Source: B46-G9 sp964548365
Lineage (GTDB): Bacteria; Desulfobacterota; DSM-4660; Desulfatiglandales; Desulfatiglandaceae
Length of the DNA stretch: 64,000 nt
NCBI GenBank assembly: GCA_964548365.1
Contig: CAZJRD010000002.1
Span: 1-64,000, forward strand
Direction: 5' to 3'
Made by a program: the position numbers and the translations under genes. Under the pieces are notes generated by a model. It had not been told where the DNA came from, did no database searches, and saw only the letters and a program-made list of their open reading frames with translations. Positions 43,604 to 51,905 of the stretch are shown here, in pieces (positions within the stretch are counted from its first letter, which is position 1; each line of letters starts with the position of its first letter).

Positions 43604-44688
43604 TTCATCGATGCTCTCGCGCGTGAAAAACCCGTCTCATTGAACGGCCTGAAAACCTGCAGGTTCTTTTCGAATTCCTTCAGGGTGAAGTTCCCGTATA
43701 CCATGGATCGGTCCAGCCTGTACCGGTCGCCAAAGAAAGGATTGGTCCCCCGTTTTACCGTAAACGCTGCCTTGAAACCCTGTTTCTTCAATACTCCTAT
43801 GACCAGGTTGGTGGTATCTCCGTACGGATAGGCGAGATAGCGAACATCCTTGTTCAACTGTTTCTTCAAAACTCTGGTAGATTCGTTGAGTTCAGTCTGA
43901 ACAGCATCAAAATACTGTCTGAAAGACTCCTCTTCCCTTTTCCAATGAAGGCTTCGGTGCGTTTTTGTATGGCACTGCATGTCAATGCCGTTTGCATACA
44001 TGGCTCTGATCAGGTCCCAGCTCAGGGTTTTGGAATTGCCGGTGATAAGATTAGTATATACAAAAAGGGTTGCCGGGTAGTTGTACCGTTTCAGGATGGG
44101 GTAGGCGATATCATACGTCGACCGCCAGCCATCATCAATGGTGATCACCACCGATTTGTTTGGGATCTGATCCTTGAAATCGAGGAAACCGAACAGTTGA
44201 TCCAGGGAAATGACGCGGTACCCGTTCTCGTGCAGAAAGCGCATTTGCTTTTCGAAGTCTTTTTCCCGGACGGTCATCCTGTCTGAGATGGTTTTTGAAA
44301 ACTTGTGGTAGCACAGAACGGGAACGGTCTGGTAGCCGCTTGGGCTCAAACCTCCTCTGCTATATGGCTTCAGGGGGATGATAACCACCTGGCCGGGTTT
44401 GAGCGCAGCAATCTCGTTGAACTGTGCTATAAACCATCCTTTTGAAGGGTCATGGAGATAGGTAGCCGCAAGGGAGGCCAGCGTATCCTTGGGCTGGATG
44501 ACAACGGCCACAAAATCGTCAAAAATCCGCGTGTTGCTGACGCGTGGTTTGGCAATTGGTACTACAATCTTTCTTTGTGGCACAGCGCAGGAAACCAGGG
44601 AGAGGCAAAACAGGCTTGCCAGCAATGCCCATATGCATCTTCCACGAAAGAAGAAATAGAGAAGGAGGCTACCGGGATGGAATCTCAT
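43600..44688 (-). CDS. LysM polysaccharide deacetylase lipoprotein
   Basis: 362 residues: a signal peptide with lipobox LVSC (Cys 34), a LysM-like motif at about 61-106, and a NodB-type carbohydrate esterase family 4 domain (about 122-330). The catalytic TIDDG at 183-187 gives the Asp pair and HTKTH gives H240 and H244 for the zinc site; an AYPYG motif is near the end. Such enzymes de-N-acetylate peptidoglycan or exopolysaccharide, and the LysM motif points to peptidoglycan. It overlaps the cyclase-like gene upstream by 20 bases, forming a three-gene minus-strand operon. Confidence 0.88.
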   Translation of the reverse strand: MRFHPGSLLLYFFFRGRCIWALLASLFCLSLVSCAVPQRKIVVPIAKPRVSNTRIFDDFVAVVIQPKDTLASLAATYLHDPSKGWFIAQFNEIAALKPGQVVIIPLKPYSRGGLSPSGYQTVPVLCYHKFSKTISDRMTVREKDFEKQMRFLHENGYRVISLDQLFGFLDFKDQIPNKSVVITIDDGWRSTYDIAYPILKRYNYPATLFVYTNLITGNSKTLSWDLIRAMYANGIDMQCHTKTHRSLHWKREEESFRQYFDAVQTELNESTRVLKKQLNKDVRYLAYPYGDTTNLVIGVLKKQGFKAAFTVKRGTNPFFGDRYRLDRSMVYGNFTLKEFEKNLQVFRPFNETGFSRARASMK

Positions 44689-46087
44689 GGTCTTCTCTCG
44701 GCAAGAGCCCTTTGAGCCGAAAATTCTCCCAGGCCTCTGTTCTGTCCATCATCTCTCTGGGCGGAATCGGCTCGACCATGACCAGATGTTCGATTGCCTG
44801 AAAGACGTCTTTGCTTATGATAATCTCACCCGGTTCTGCCAGGACGTTCAGTGAATAGGCGGTCTTGAAACTTTCTCCGATAAACGTGTGGATCTTGTTT
44901 GAGAGGGCGTCTACCGGTCCTGAGAGAGCTACCCCGGTGCTTATTCCGATACCGATCTTGTCCAGGATATCGTTCCCATTTTCGCCTTGATCGGCCAGGA
45001 CCTCCTGGAGAGCCACCGCTGCTTCCACGGCCCTTTTGGTATGGTCCGGCTTGAGCGGGGTACTCTGAAAGACACAACTCACCGCGTCTCCGATGAATTT
45101 ATCCACCTGCCCGTCATATTCAGCAGCAACGCGTGCGGCAAGGGCAAAGTACTCGTTCAAATCAACAAGGACGTCTTCAGGGGTCCTGTTATCCGCATAC
45201 TCCCTGAAACCTTTTACTCCTGCGAAAAGCACGGAAATCTGGTTCCTGGTTATCTGGGTTGGCAGGAGTTTTGATGAGAGGGTAACGGATTGCCGAAAAG
45301 AGTCTCTCTGAGGGGGCAGGACGATGGTCTTTTCTTTTTCAGAGGTGTCCTCAAGCTGCAGTGATAAACGGTTAAAGGCGGTCGTCAGTTCACCGAAGAG
45401 GCTGCGGGGAATGCTCTTGATCTGGAATCCCAGGTTGTTCATATTGAGTTCATTGATACCCGAAAGGAGAACCTCCACCTGTCCAATTGCGTATCTGGAA
45501 CAGAAAAAGAGGACAACCAGTCCCAGGACGAAACCTGGAATGCTGTACCGGAGAATCGCTCGAAGCAGAAAAGATGCGGTGTTTTTCATCTCTCTCTCGA
45601 TGGCTTCTCTGGAAAGACCCAGATGAAACGTCCCGACAGTCTTATCGTGGTAGGTAACCGGTGCTCTTATATCAAGAAAGGGATTCACGCCCAGCCCCTC
45701 AAACGAGGGAGAAATGCCGCGGTTAATACCGCGCTTTGCAGCACGGGCGGGGAGCCGGAGCACCTCTACAGGTTCAATGGAGCCGGTATGGGCGAGGATG
45801 TTATTCTTGGTGTCAGTGACGAACGCATATAGGATTTCCGGGTCTTTGTCCACTGCTTTTACGAGAAGCTTCAAAGCCAGACTGTCCCTGCTCAAGAGGG
45901 GGATCCGGGCACTGGCGGCGAAGTGGCGGGCCATGGCGTTCCCTCTTCGTATCATTTCAGTAGAAGCAACCTGTTTTCCACGATGCACAACCAGGATTCC
46001 GGACGGGACAAGGATCGTCAGAATCAGAAGGACAAAGAGGATCCAGATTTTTAAAAACAGCGGGAGTCTATTATGATGAGCCATCAT
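44669..46087 (-). CDS. Membrane class III cyclase-like protein, probably inactive
   Basis: 472 residues: a transmembrane helix (12-34), a periplasmic sensor (about 35-180), a second helix (182-202), a HAMP-like segment (about 203-255), and a C-terminal adenylate/guanylate cyclase homology domain (about 283-450). The fold is clear (VLFAGVKGF, KFIGDAV, GIGISTGVALSG, AEPGEIIIS). Key residues are changed: the first metal Asp is Gly290, and the catalytic Asn and Arg are Lys408 and Ser412; the second metal Asp (D334) remains. It therefore probably senses envelope state and signals by binding rather than by making a cyclic nucleotide. Two adjacent ATGs are possible starts. First gene of the operon with the deacetylase and LysM/TPR protein. 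Confidence 0.82.
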   Translation of the reverse strand: MMAHHNRLPLFLKIWILFVLLILTILVPSGILVVHRGKQVASTEMIRRGNAMARHFAASARIPLLSRDSLALKLLVKAVDKDPEILYAFVTDTKNNILAHTGSIEPVEVLRLPARAAKRGINRGISPSFEGLGVNPFLDIRAPVTYHDKTVGTFHLGLSREAIEREMKNTASFLLRAILRYSIPGFVLGLVVLFFCSRYAIGQVEVLLSGINELNMNNLGFQIKSIPRSLFGELTTAFNRLSLQLEDTSEKEKTIVLPPQRDSFRQSVTLSSKLLPTQITRNQISVLFAGVKGFREYADNRTPEDVLVDLNEYFALAARVAAEYDGQVDKFIGDAVSCVFQSTPLKPDHTKRAVEAAVALQEVLADQGENGNDILDKIGIGISTGVALSGPVDALSNKIHTFIGESFKTAYSLNVLAEPGEIIISKDVFQAIEHLVMVEPIPPREMMDRTEAWENFRLKGLLPREDHEIPSR

Positions 46088-46246
46088 AGGAGTTACCAGA
46101 TCAAGTGGAACACGTGAATATCATGTTTCTGTGCAAACATACCAAAAGATTTCCAAAAATGCTATTTCAAATTTCAATAGATCACACAATCAGATAAGGA
46201 TACCTGGGTCATGCCTGGAGGCGCAGACGGTCAAAATAAATAGCCC

Positions 46247-46276
46247 TTGACTGGGGAATCAGCGTTTTGCAATAAT
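46247..46276 (+). promoter_or_regulatory. Candidate promoter of the kinase gene
   Basis: TTGACT at 46247-46252, 18-base spacer, AATAAT at 46271-46276: ten of twelve consensus positions. The leader would be about 34 bases. It lies in the 229-base divergent gap between the cyclase-like gene and the kinase gene; no comparable minus-strand promoter was found. Confidence 0.5.
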
Positions 46277-46316
46277 AACTCGTTTCGCTGGGACCATATC
46301 GTCAACCTTTTCTCAG

Positions 46317-48215
46317 GTGAATGCACATATGAAGCAAATCACACCCAAACGTTTTGGAAAGTACCTGCTCCTGGACCAGATCGCTGTCGGAGGGATGGCC
46401 GAATTGCACCGGGCCATGATCACCGGCGTCCAAGGCTTCGAAAAACTTATCGCCGTGAAGAAAATCCTGCCTCATCTCACCATTGAAGAAGAACTGGTGG
46501 ACTCATTTATTGATGAGGCCAAGCTGGCGGCATTGCTGCATCATCAGAATATCGTGCAGATCTATGACTTTGGCAGCGTAGAGAAGTCCTATTTCATAGC
46601 CATGGAGTACCTGTTTGGAAAAGACCTCCGCAATGTCATGGATAAAGCAAAACAAGACGGGTCACCCCTGAGCCTGGAATATGCTCTGTATGTTGTCTCC
46701 CGGGTTGCGTCGGGCCTCAATTACGCGCACAACTTGAAGGATTTTCAAGGCAAACAGCTCAATATCATTCATCGTGATATCAGCCCGCAGAACATTTTTA
46801 TAACTTATGAAGGGGACGTAAAGATCGTAGATTTCGGCATTGCCAAGGCGGCCACCCAGAGCACCATGACCCAGGTGGGCATGATCAAGGGTAAGGTGGC
46901 GTACATGTCTCCCGAGCAGGCTGATGGAAAGACTATTGACTACCGGTCTGATATCTTTTCCCTGGGTATTATTCTGTATGAACTGGTCACGGGAGAGAAG
47001 ATGTTCCAGGGAGACACCATGCAGATCCTCTCGAAGGTCAGGTCAGCCGAATTTCCCCCTCCGGATGAAGTCATCAAGGATGTTCCGGATAAATTATATG
47101 AGATCCTCAACCAGGCACTGGCAAAGGACCCGGAGAAAAGGTACAGTTCTTGCAATCAAATGCTCTCTGACTTGGAAGAGACCATGTACGCCTTTACAAG
47201 GAGACCGACGGCCAGGGGGCTGTCGGAATACATGAAGGGCCTTTTCAAAGGAGAGATTGCTGAAGAAGAACGCACCATGAGTGCCCTCGCCGGGATGGAT
47301 TTTGAAGCGGCGGCAGAGGCAACAATTGCCCCTTCCGGAAAAAAGGAGGAAACGAAAAAGATTGGCCCGGTACCAGCGCCGGATGAAAAAAAGAAAGGGT
47401 TCCCGAAGAACTTGCTCCTGGCGGCCATCGGGGGGATTGTGGTTATCGTTGTATTGGTGATCATCTTTTGGCCCGGGGAAAAGCCCGTCCCGCCGAAGCC
47501 GGAGGCAGCCAAGACCACCGTAGCGGAACAGCAGGGAAAGAAAGCGGAACAGCAGGCAGAAGTGGCACAAAAGGAACCCGCCCCGGCGAAAAAACAGAAG
47601 ACGGCCGAGACTCCTCCGAAGGCTACCACCGCTGTAAAGGGAACGGAGAAGCTCGCAAAGGCCAAGCAGGCATTGAATGAAAAGCGGTATGGTGATGCGG
47701 TGAACCTTTTTGAAGCCGCCCTGGTGGAAAATCCGGGTCTGAAGGAAGATGTGTCCGCGGCCTATGAGGAAGCCTTGCGGGAGGAAGCAAGCTCGCTCAG
47801 CAAGACCGACCCTGGCAAGGCAGAGGCCCTCCTGTTGAAAGCCGTGGAGGTGAATCCCAACAGCGTGAAAGCCCATTTCAACCTGGGGCTCCTGTATGTG
47901 CAGGAGAAGAAATACCAGGAGGCCATTGAGCAGTACAAAACCGTTAGCCAACTTGATCCTGCCAGGACGGATGCCTTCTTCAACCTGGGATATCTCTACG
48001 CGGTGAAAAAGGACTATACGGATGCGGAAAAGATGTACAAAAAGGTGGTGGAACTAAAGCCAGACTATTTGGACGAGGCTCTATTCAACCTGGCTATGGT
48101 CCAGAAACGTTTGGGGAACATTGATACATGTATTGCAAATCTGGAGAAGGCCCTTGAGATAAATCCCAAGAATGCGCGTGTGAAAAAGTATCTGAATAAA
48201 TTGAAAAAGCAATAG
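46317..48215 (+). CDS. Membrane Ser/Thr protein kinase with periplasmic TPRs
   Basis: 632 residues. Hanks-type kinase domain at about 14-285 with a glycine loop (AVGGMAELHRA), the ATP-contacting Lys in IAVKK (K48), HRDISPQN with catalytic D154, DFG at 172-174 and MSPEQ at 197-201: all active-site residues are present. The juxtamembrane region is followed by a transmembrane helix (365-385), an Ala/Lys/Glu-rich linker and C-terminal TPRs (about 460-632). It probably phosphorylates cytoplasmic targets in response to periplasmic input; the two-FHA protein is an obvious candidate reader. In-frame ATG at 46329 is an alternative start. Followed 9 bases later by a LysM lipoprotein. Confidence 0.9.
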   Translation: MNAHMKQITPKRFGKYLLLDQIAVGGMAELHRAMITGVQGFEKLIAVKKILPHLTIEEELVDSFIDEAKLAALLHHQNIVQIYDFGSVEKSYFIAMEYLFGKDLRNVMDKAKQDGSPLSLEYALYVVSRVASGLNYAHNLKDFQGKQLNIIHRDISPQNIFITYEGDVKIVDFGIAKAATQSTMTQVGMIKGKVAYMSPEQADGKTIDYRSDIFSLGIILYELVTGEKMFQGDTMQILSKVRSAEFPPPDEVIKDVPDKLYEILNQALAKDPEKRYSSCNQMLSDLEETMYAFTRRPTARGLSEYMKGLFKGEIAEEERTMSALAGMDFEAAAEATIAPSGKKEETKKIGPVPAPDEKKKGFPKNLLLAAIGGIVVIVVLVIIFWPGEKPVPPKPEAAKTTVAEQQGKKAEQQAEVAQKEPAPAKKQKTAETPPKATTAVKGTEKLAKAKQALNEKRYGDAVNLFEAALVENPGLKEDVSAAYEEALREEASSLSKTDPGKAEALLLKAVEVNPNSVKAHFNLGLLYVQEKKYQEAIEQYKTVSQLDPARTDAFFNLGYLYAVKKDYTDAEKMYKKVVELKPDYLDEALFNLAMVQKRLGNIDTCIANLEKALEINPKNARVKKYLNKLKKQ

Positions 48216-48224
48216 GGGGGAAGT

Positions 48225-48797
48225 ATGAAAAAGGAAACAAGACGGTTGGTTCTAATGGTTTTGGGAGGCATAGTTCTCTCCTTATTTCTCGTTTCCTGCG
48301 TTTCCCTAGAAAAGATGGGGCTGAGAAAGGAAAAACAGGAAGCTGCTTCTGCCGCTTCTCAGTCCGCGCCGGCAGCGCAACAGCAGCAGGCAAATGTCCC
48401 CCAGGGAAGCTCCACAGCGGCTCAGCCTGCCGGCACCACACTGGGAACGACGAAGCCGGGGCCCGCCGCCATACAGGGTCCTGAACAGTATTTTGTTCAC
48501 CAGGTGAAATGGCCCAATGAATCCCTTTCCATCATCGCTAAATGGTATACCGGCAGCCTCATGAACTGGAAGGCCCTGGCAAAGGCGAATCCTGATATAA
48601 AGCCGACTGTCGTTCATAAAGGCGACCGAATCCGCATCCCCGTAAACATGCTCAAAACCCGGGACCCCATGCCCGAGGCGTTCGTAGAGGAACTCATCCA
48701 GAACCTCAAGAAAAAATCGTCGGTACAAGGTGCTCAGGAAGAAAAACAGGAAGAGGAACCCGCCCTGTTCGGCCCAAAGGGGGCACAGGAGCAGTGA
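48225..48797 (+). CDS. LysM-domain lipoprotein
   Basis: 190 residues: a signal peptide with a good lipobox LVSC (Cys 25), an Ala/Gln/Pro-rich linker (35-85), and a LysM-like motif at 91-140 (VHQVKWPNESLSIIAKWYTG onward, closing GDRIRIPVNM). The tail is highly charged. It probably tethers the outer or inner membrane to peptidoglycan. Nine bases behind the kinase gene, so it may present a wall signal to the kinase TPRs (inference). A ribosome site (GGGGGGAAG) is present. It converges with the minus-strand cassette, 7 bases apart. Confidence 0.82.
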   Translation: MKKETRRLVLMVLGGIVLSLFLVSCVSLEKMGLRKEKQEAASAASQSAPAAQQQQANVPQGSSTAAQPAGTTLGTTKPGPAAIQGPEQYFVHQVKWPNESLSIIAKWYTGSLMNWKALAKANPDIKPTVVHKGDRIRIPVNMLKTRDPMPEAFVEELIQNLKKKSSVQGAQEEKQEEEPALFGPKGAQEQ

Positions 48798-48804
48798 TAG
48801 GCCG

Positions 48805-49569
48805 TTAGACGAGTGCCTTGATAGATTCTTTCAATGGGTCCGTGAGGCTGTTAATGGCCTCGAGATCGATGATTTCCTGAAAGGCCGGAATGCCCGAAAG
48901 CTGGGTAATCTGCTGGATAAAATCATCGGGGGGTAAAAAGGTCTTGAGCGGTGCTTCCAGGGTGACCACGGGGAGTCCGCCCAGTTCGGCTATTTCTTCA
49001 GTCCGCACAACATAGCGGAGATCCTCCAACAAGCCCGCAACATCATTAAAACGATGGAGAAAGATCACCGGGAGAAGATGATGGATCACGGCCTGTTTCA
49101 TATCTTCAGGCTGTTTGGGTTCTTCACCGGCCAGCATTGCCTTGAGCCTTCCGAGCGAGCAGTCGCTGTGGAAGGAGATAAGCCATTTGGCCGATGTGGT
49201 AATGGTGATAGCCTTGTCCGGCGATCCCTCGGAGTGCAGGGAATACTGAAAAGGGGCTGCTTCCAGCTGGTTCGGTATGGGCGCAAGCGGTGTCTTCAGC
49301 TTGGAGGGCAATCCAAATGGCTTCTGTGCCACTGATGCAAAGCGTTCCTGTAACTCTGCGAACGCCTTATCCGATCCGGGCACTTCTTCCATTGTGCCGC
49401 TCCGCACGTAGGTTCCCAGCAGTTTCCTGGGGACAAACAGTGGGCGGAGGATGTTCAGGTGTCGTTTAACCCGTTTTAAAAGTTCCGCCGAGATTTTCTC
49501 AGTGGCACTGCGGAGTTTCAAGAATTCCTGATTGTCGAGACTTTTTCTTTCAATTTCTTTCGGGTCCAT
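48805..49569 (-). CDS. Unrecognised protein of the T6SS-associated cassette
   Basis: 254 residues when started at the ATG at 49569, which has AGGA 7 bases upstream; ATGs at 49599 and 49632 lack ribosome sites. I do not recognise the family. The first half is helical and basic (SATEKISAELLKRVKRHLN), followed by a Pro-rich stretch. The second half is mixed, with HHLLPVIFLHRFNDVAGLLEDL and acidic terminal helices. No signal peptide or membrane segment: cytoplasmic. Third of three closely spaced minus-strand genes, so a partner, chaperone or immunity role to its neighbours is possible but unproven. Confidence 0.75.
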   Translation of the reverse strand: MDPKEIERKSLDNQEFLKLRSATEKISAELLKRVKRHLNILRPLFVPRKLLGTYVRSGTMEEVPGSDKAFAELQERFASVAQKPFGLPSKLKTPLAPIPNQLEAAPFQYSLHSEGSPDKAITITTSAKWLISFHSDCSLGRLKAMLAGEEPKQPEDMKQAVIHHLLPVIFLHRFNDVAGLLEDLRYVVRTEEIAELGGLPVVTLEAPLKTFLPPDDFIQQITQLSGIPAFQEIIDLEAINSLTDPLKESIKALV

Positions 49570-49632
49570 GCTTAATCCTGAAATTAGCTTGGTTTTCATA
49601 GAGTTGCTATCATATGGGAGAGATGTTGTCAA

Positions 49633-50406
49633 TTATTTTAAATCAACCACAAAGACATCGGTCTGATCCTCGTCAGAAAAGGCCCCGAAGAGAATGTGTT
49701 CGGGGTGCCCTTCAACCTTCACAAAATAGGATGAAGCAGGCTCTATCTGATTCTTGACTGCCCATGCCGTGAATTCTCTGTCTCCAAGACTCATCTTGAG
49801 TCCCTGCATCGGGTAATTGAGGGTGGACTGGCTGGGCAGGCTGCCTTTGGGACCGACCGCCTGGAAGGTGATATCTCCTTCTGATATACCAAACATGGCT
49901 CCGGACCATGCACCTTCTACAGGTCCAACCTCAAACCATTGCCCGATCTGGGCATTCCCGTACACATCCAACCGATACTCTGATTGGCTCTCTGTGGGTG
50001 GACGGTGCACCGTGGCAACCAGCTTCGCACCGAGGCCCGGATCGGTCAAGGTCAGGACCTGGGCATTCCTGAGGGATGTCGGCAGGGCTTCCGGTTCCAG
50101 GCTGCCTTCCGTGAGCAGGACGAAGATGGGAAACGCGTGGCCTTTCTGTGCCTGCAGGGTCGTTGCGAGTAAGGACAGGCCATATCGCACCGAGGACTCC
50201 TGGAATTTATCAGCCGATCCGAGAATAGCCCAGAGAGACGTTTCCGCATCCAGCAGTTCCACCCTGGGCCCGATCCACGTCATTTTATCTAGGTCATCCT
50301 CCCAGAAGTGCCCATTCGCTGCAAGTCCATAGGGTTTGAGTTGCCCGATGAACTTTTTCACGACATCTTCAGCCTTGACCAACGAACTCAGCCATACCCT
50401 TTTCAT
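49633..50406 (-). CDS. Unrecognised two-domain protein of the cassette
   Basis: 257 residues, family not recognised. The N-terminal half (1 to about 115) alternates strands and helices (RVWLSSLVKAEDVVKKFIGQ, then SVRYGLSLLATTLQ and FPIFVLLTEG), an alpha/beta pattern faintly like TIR or similar nucleotide-handling domains; no catalytic Glu is assignable. The C-terminal half is beta-rich with many Gly and Trp (WFEVGPVEGAWSGAMFG). No signal peptide. The ribosome site GGGAGA is 6 bases upstream of the ATG. Starts 14 bases after the CheD-like gene, so the two are likely one transcript. Confidence 0.75.
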   Translation of the reverse strand: MKRVWLSSLVKAEDVVKKFIGQLKPYGLAANGHFWEDDLDKMTWIGPRVELLDAETSLWAILGSADKFQESSVRYGLSLLATTLQAQKGHAFPIFVLLTEGSLEPEALPTSLRNAQVLTLTDPGLGAKLVATVHRPPTESQSEYRLDVYGNAQIGQWFEVGPVEGAWSGAMFGISEGDITFQAVGPKGSLPSQSTLNYPMQGLKMSLGDREFTAWAVKNQIEPASSYFVKVEGHPEHILFGAFSDEDQTDVFVVDLK

Positions 50407-50420
50407 GAGCGTCTCCCGTT

Positions 50421-50828
50421 TTATCCGAATGTAAGCTCTATTTCCCCATCCTCTATTGTGCCCCCGTAAGAACCGTCATCAAGCGGATATTGACGCTCTT
50501 CCGGGACATCAAGGAGGTCGACCAGTCTCTCGAATGCTTTTTCATTGGAGTCTCTCCAAACCCGTATTTGACCTATGATTTTAGTTGTGCTTTGGTCACA
50601 GTTGTGTATTTCTAACAGCTCCCTGACTTGTGCTGCGGTCACAATATTGAACTTATTGTCTTGTTGATCGTGGATGACAAGATGGATTCCGATGAGATTG
50701 TCCTGACCTCTTATCTTGCTCAGTATACCGATGCACGACGTGAATTGCGTGAATTGAACCGTTGGGGCAATTGCGTACTCTGCTTCTTGTATCGTGAGTG
50801 GCGCTGCTGTCTGTGTTAAGTGATACAT
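50421..50828 (-). CDS. Small CheD-like (putative glutamine deamidase fold) protein
   Basis: 135 residues from the ATG at 50828, chosen because AGGAGG lies 6 bases upstream; an in-frame ATG at 50927 lacks this. No family was recognised at once, but the core recalls CheD: TSC with Cys 32, then GIH with His 49, exactly 17 residues on as in CheD's Cys27/His44 pair; then a helix (AAQVRELLE) and KIIGQIRVW, where CheD has its KxFGGA strand. CheD deamidates receptor glutamines, and the same fold serves bacterial toxins such as CNF1. No chemotaxis genes are near; the T6SS neighbours suggest a possible effector or modifier. The match is by eye. Confidence 0.55.
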   Translation of the reverse strand: MYHLTQTAAPLTIQEAEYAIAPTVQFTQFTSCIGILSKIRGQDNLIGIHLVIHDQQDNKFNIVTAAQVRELLEIHNCDQSTTKIIGQIRVWRDSNEKAFERLVDLLDVPEERQYPLDDGSYGGTIEDGEIELTFG

Positions 50829-51344
50829 GGCAGTCCTCCTAACATTTTGGTCACGATCGTTATCTCCTGTGGAACATGGAGGGTTCTTGGAACGCCTCCT
50901 CGCTTTGGGTTGCGGCACATACAGCAACTTTTAACATGGTTTCATATGGGTGATGGTTACCACCTCCTCTCATATTCCTGCCGCCAAACTTTGATTTATG
51001 CGGCCCAAGAGCAAGGTCAATCCATTTTGGAGCGGTACTCCAAGAGGTTGTCTCATTGGTAGATAGGTTGGACAAAACTTAACAATAATTGGACCAGTCT
51101 GTCAATCGTGAATATTGGTTTTATCCAGAGGCCAGACAGATTTCGTGCACGCACCTTGTATTCATGAGGCTCTCCACCGTCTCGCGACGAAGGTCGGTGG
51201 ATTTGGGCTGATGGTTCCCGTTTGACATTTTTTGGGAAAATATAGTAAATGAATATAGCAAATAATAGTATCCTTGGGTTTCCTTGGCATCTCCGGCAGG
51301 GCTGGACAGTCACCTTTTCCCATGCACAGAGAAGGAGATATGTG
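50829..51344. other. 516-base divergent intergenic region
   Basis: It lies between the CheD-like cassette (minus) and the SHOCT gene (plus). A strong ribosome-site-like AGAGGAGGTG (minus strand, 50961-50970) has no suitable start codon at normal spacing. A short minus-strand frame (37 codons from 50973 to 50860) overlaps it; a peptide is possible but unsupported. On the plus strand TTGACA at 51222-51227 with a poor -10 may drive the SHOCT gene. Otherwise nothing recognised. Confidence 0.45.
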
Positions 51345-51905
51345 ATGAAATTAGCAACCTTTGGTATTTTAGCCGGCATTGTGGGCATATTGGTAGGTAT
51401 TGCGGTTCTTTTCGGGGTCTACTTTTTCGTATACAAGAAGGTTGTTAAATCTCCGCAGACGAAAGGCATTGCCGCCACAGCAATGGAAACCTACGAGAAA
51501 GCCAAACAGGCCGGTAGCGATGAAAAGCGCCTGTATTCTACCGGGCAGGATGCGGTAGCGACCATCCTGGAGGTACATGATGTTGGTTTTGCGACGAAAA
51601 GGTATACCCAGCTTGCATTGGTCCTGGAAGTCATGTCTGCGGATGGGAAGACTTTTCGGGTAAAAACGAAGAAAATGATTTCTCAGACCCATGTTTTTCT
51701 CTTTCAACCGGGAGCGAAACTGAAGGTCAAGTATGACCCTGCCCACCCTGGCGAGATTGCGCTTGTTTCCTCTCCCGTTCCAGCATCTGCAGAGCAGAAA
51801 GATTCCTCTCACCGACTCGAGGAATTGAAGAAATTGAGGGAAAAAGGATTGATCAGTGGAGACGAGTATGAAAAGAAGCGGCAGGAGATCCTCAATAATC
51901 TCTAA
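51345..51905 (+). CDS. Membrane protein with C-terminal SHOCT domain
   Basis: 186 residues from the ATG at 51345, preceded by GAAGGAGA; the ATG at 51249 is inferior. A single transmembrane helix (8-30) is followed by a beta-rich middle (TGQDAVATILEVHDVGFATK onward, recalling DUF3592-like domains that follow small-molecule or protein binding). The C-terminal SHOCT domain (about 156-184) has LEELKKLREKGLISGDEYEKKR, close to the family consensus. SHOCT domains are short oligomerisation or binding modules. Function unknown. It lies alone on the plus strand, followed immediately by a palindrome-bordered repeat. Confidence 0.8.
   Translation: MKLATFGILAGIVGILVGIAVLFGVYFFVYKKVVKSPQTKGIAATAMETYEKAKQAGSDEKRLYSTGQDAVATILEVHDVGFATKRYTQLALVLEVMSADGKTFRVKTKKMISQTHVFLFQPGAKLKVKYDPAHPGEIALVSSPVPASAEQKDSSHRLEELKKLREKGLISGDEYEKKRQEILNNL

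Noticed and set aside
50974..51075. Upstream extension of the short minus-strand frame
   Set aside because: No ribosome site at the first ATG and no conserved features; only the shorter part near the AGGAGG is worth mention.
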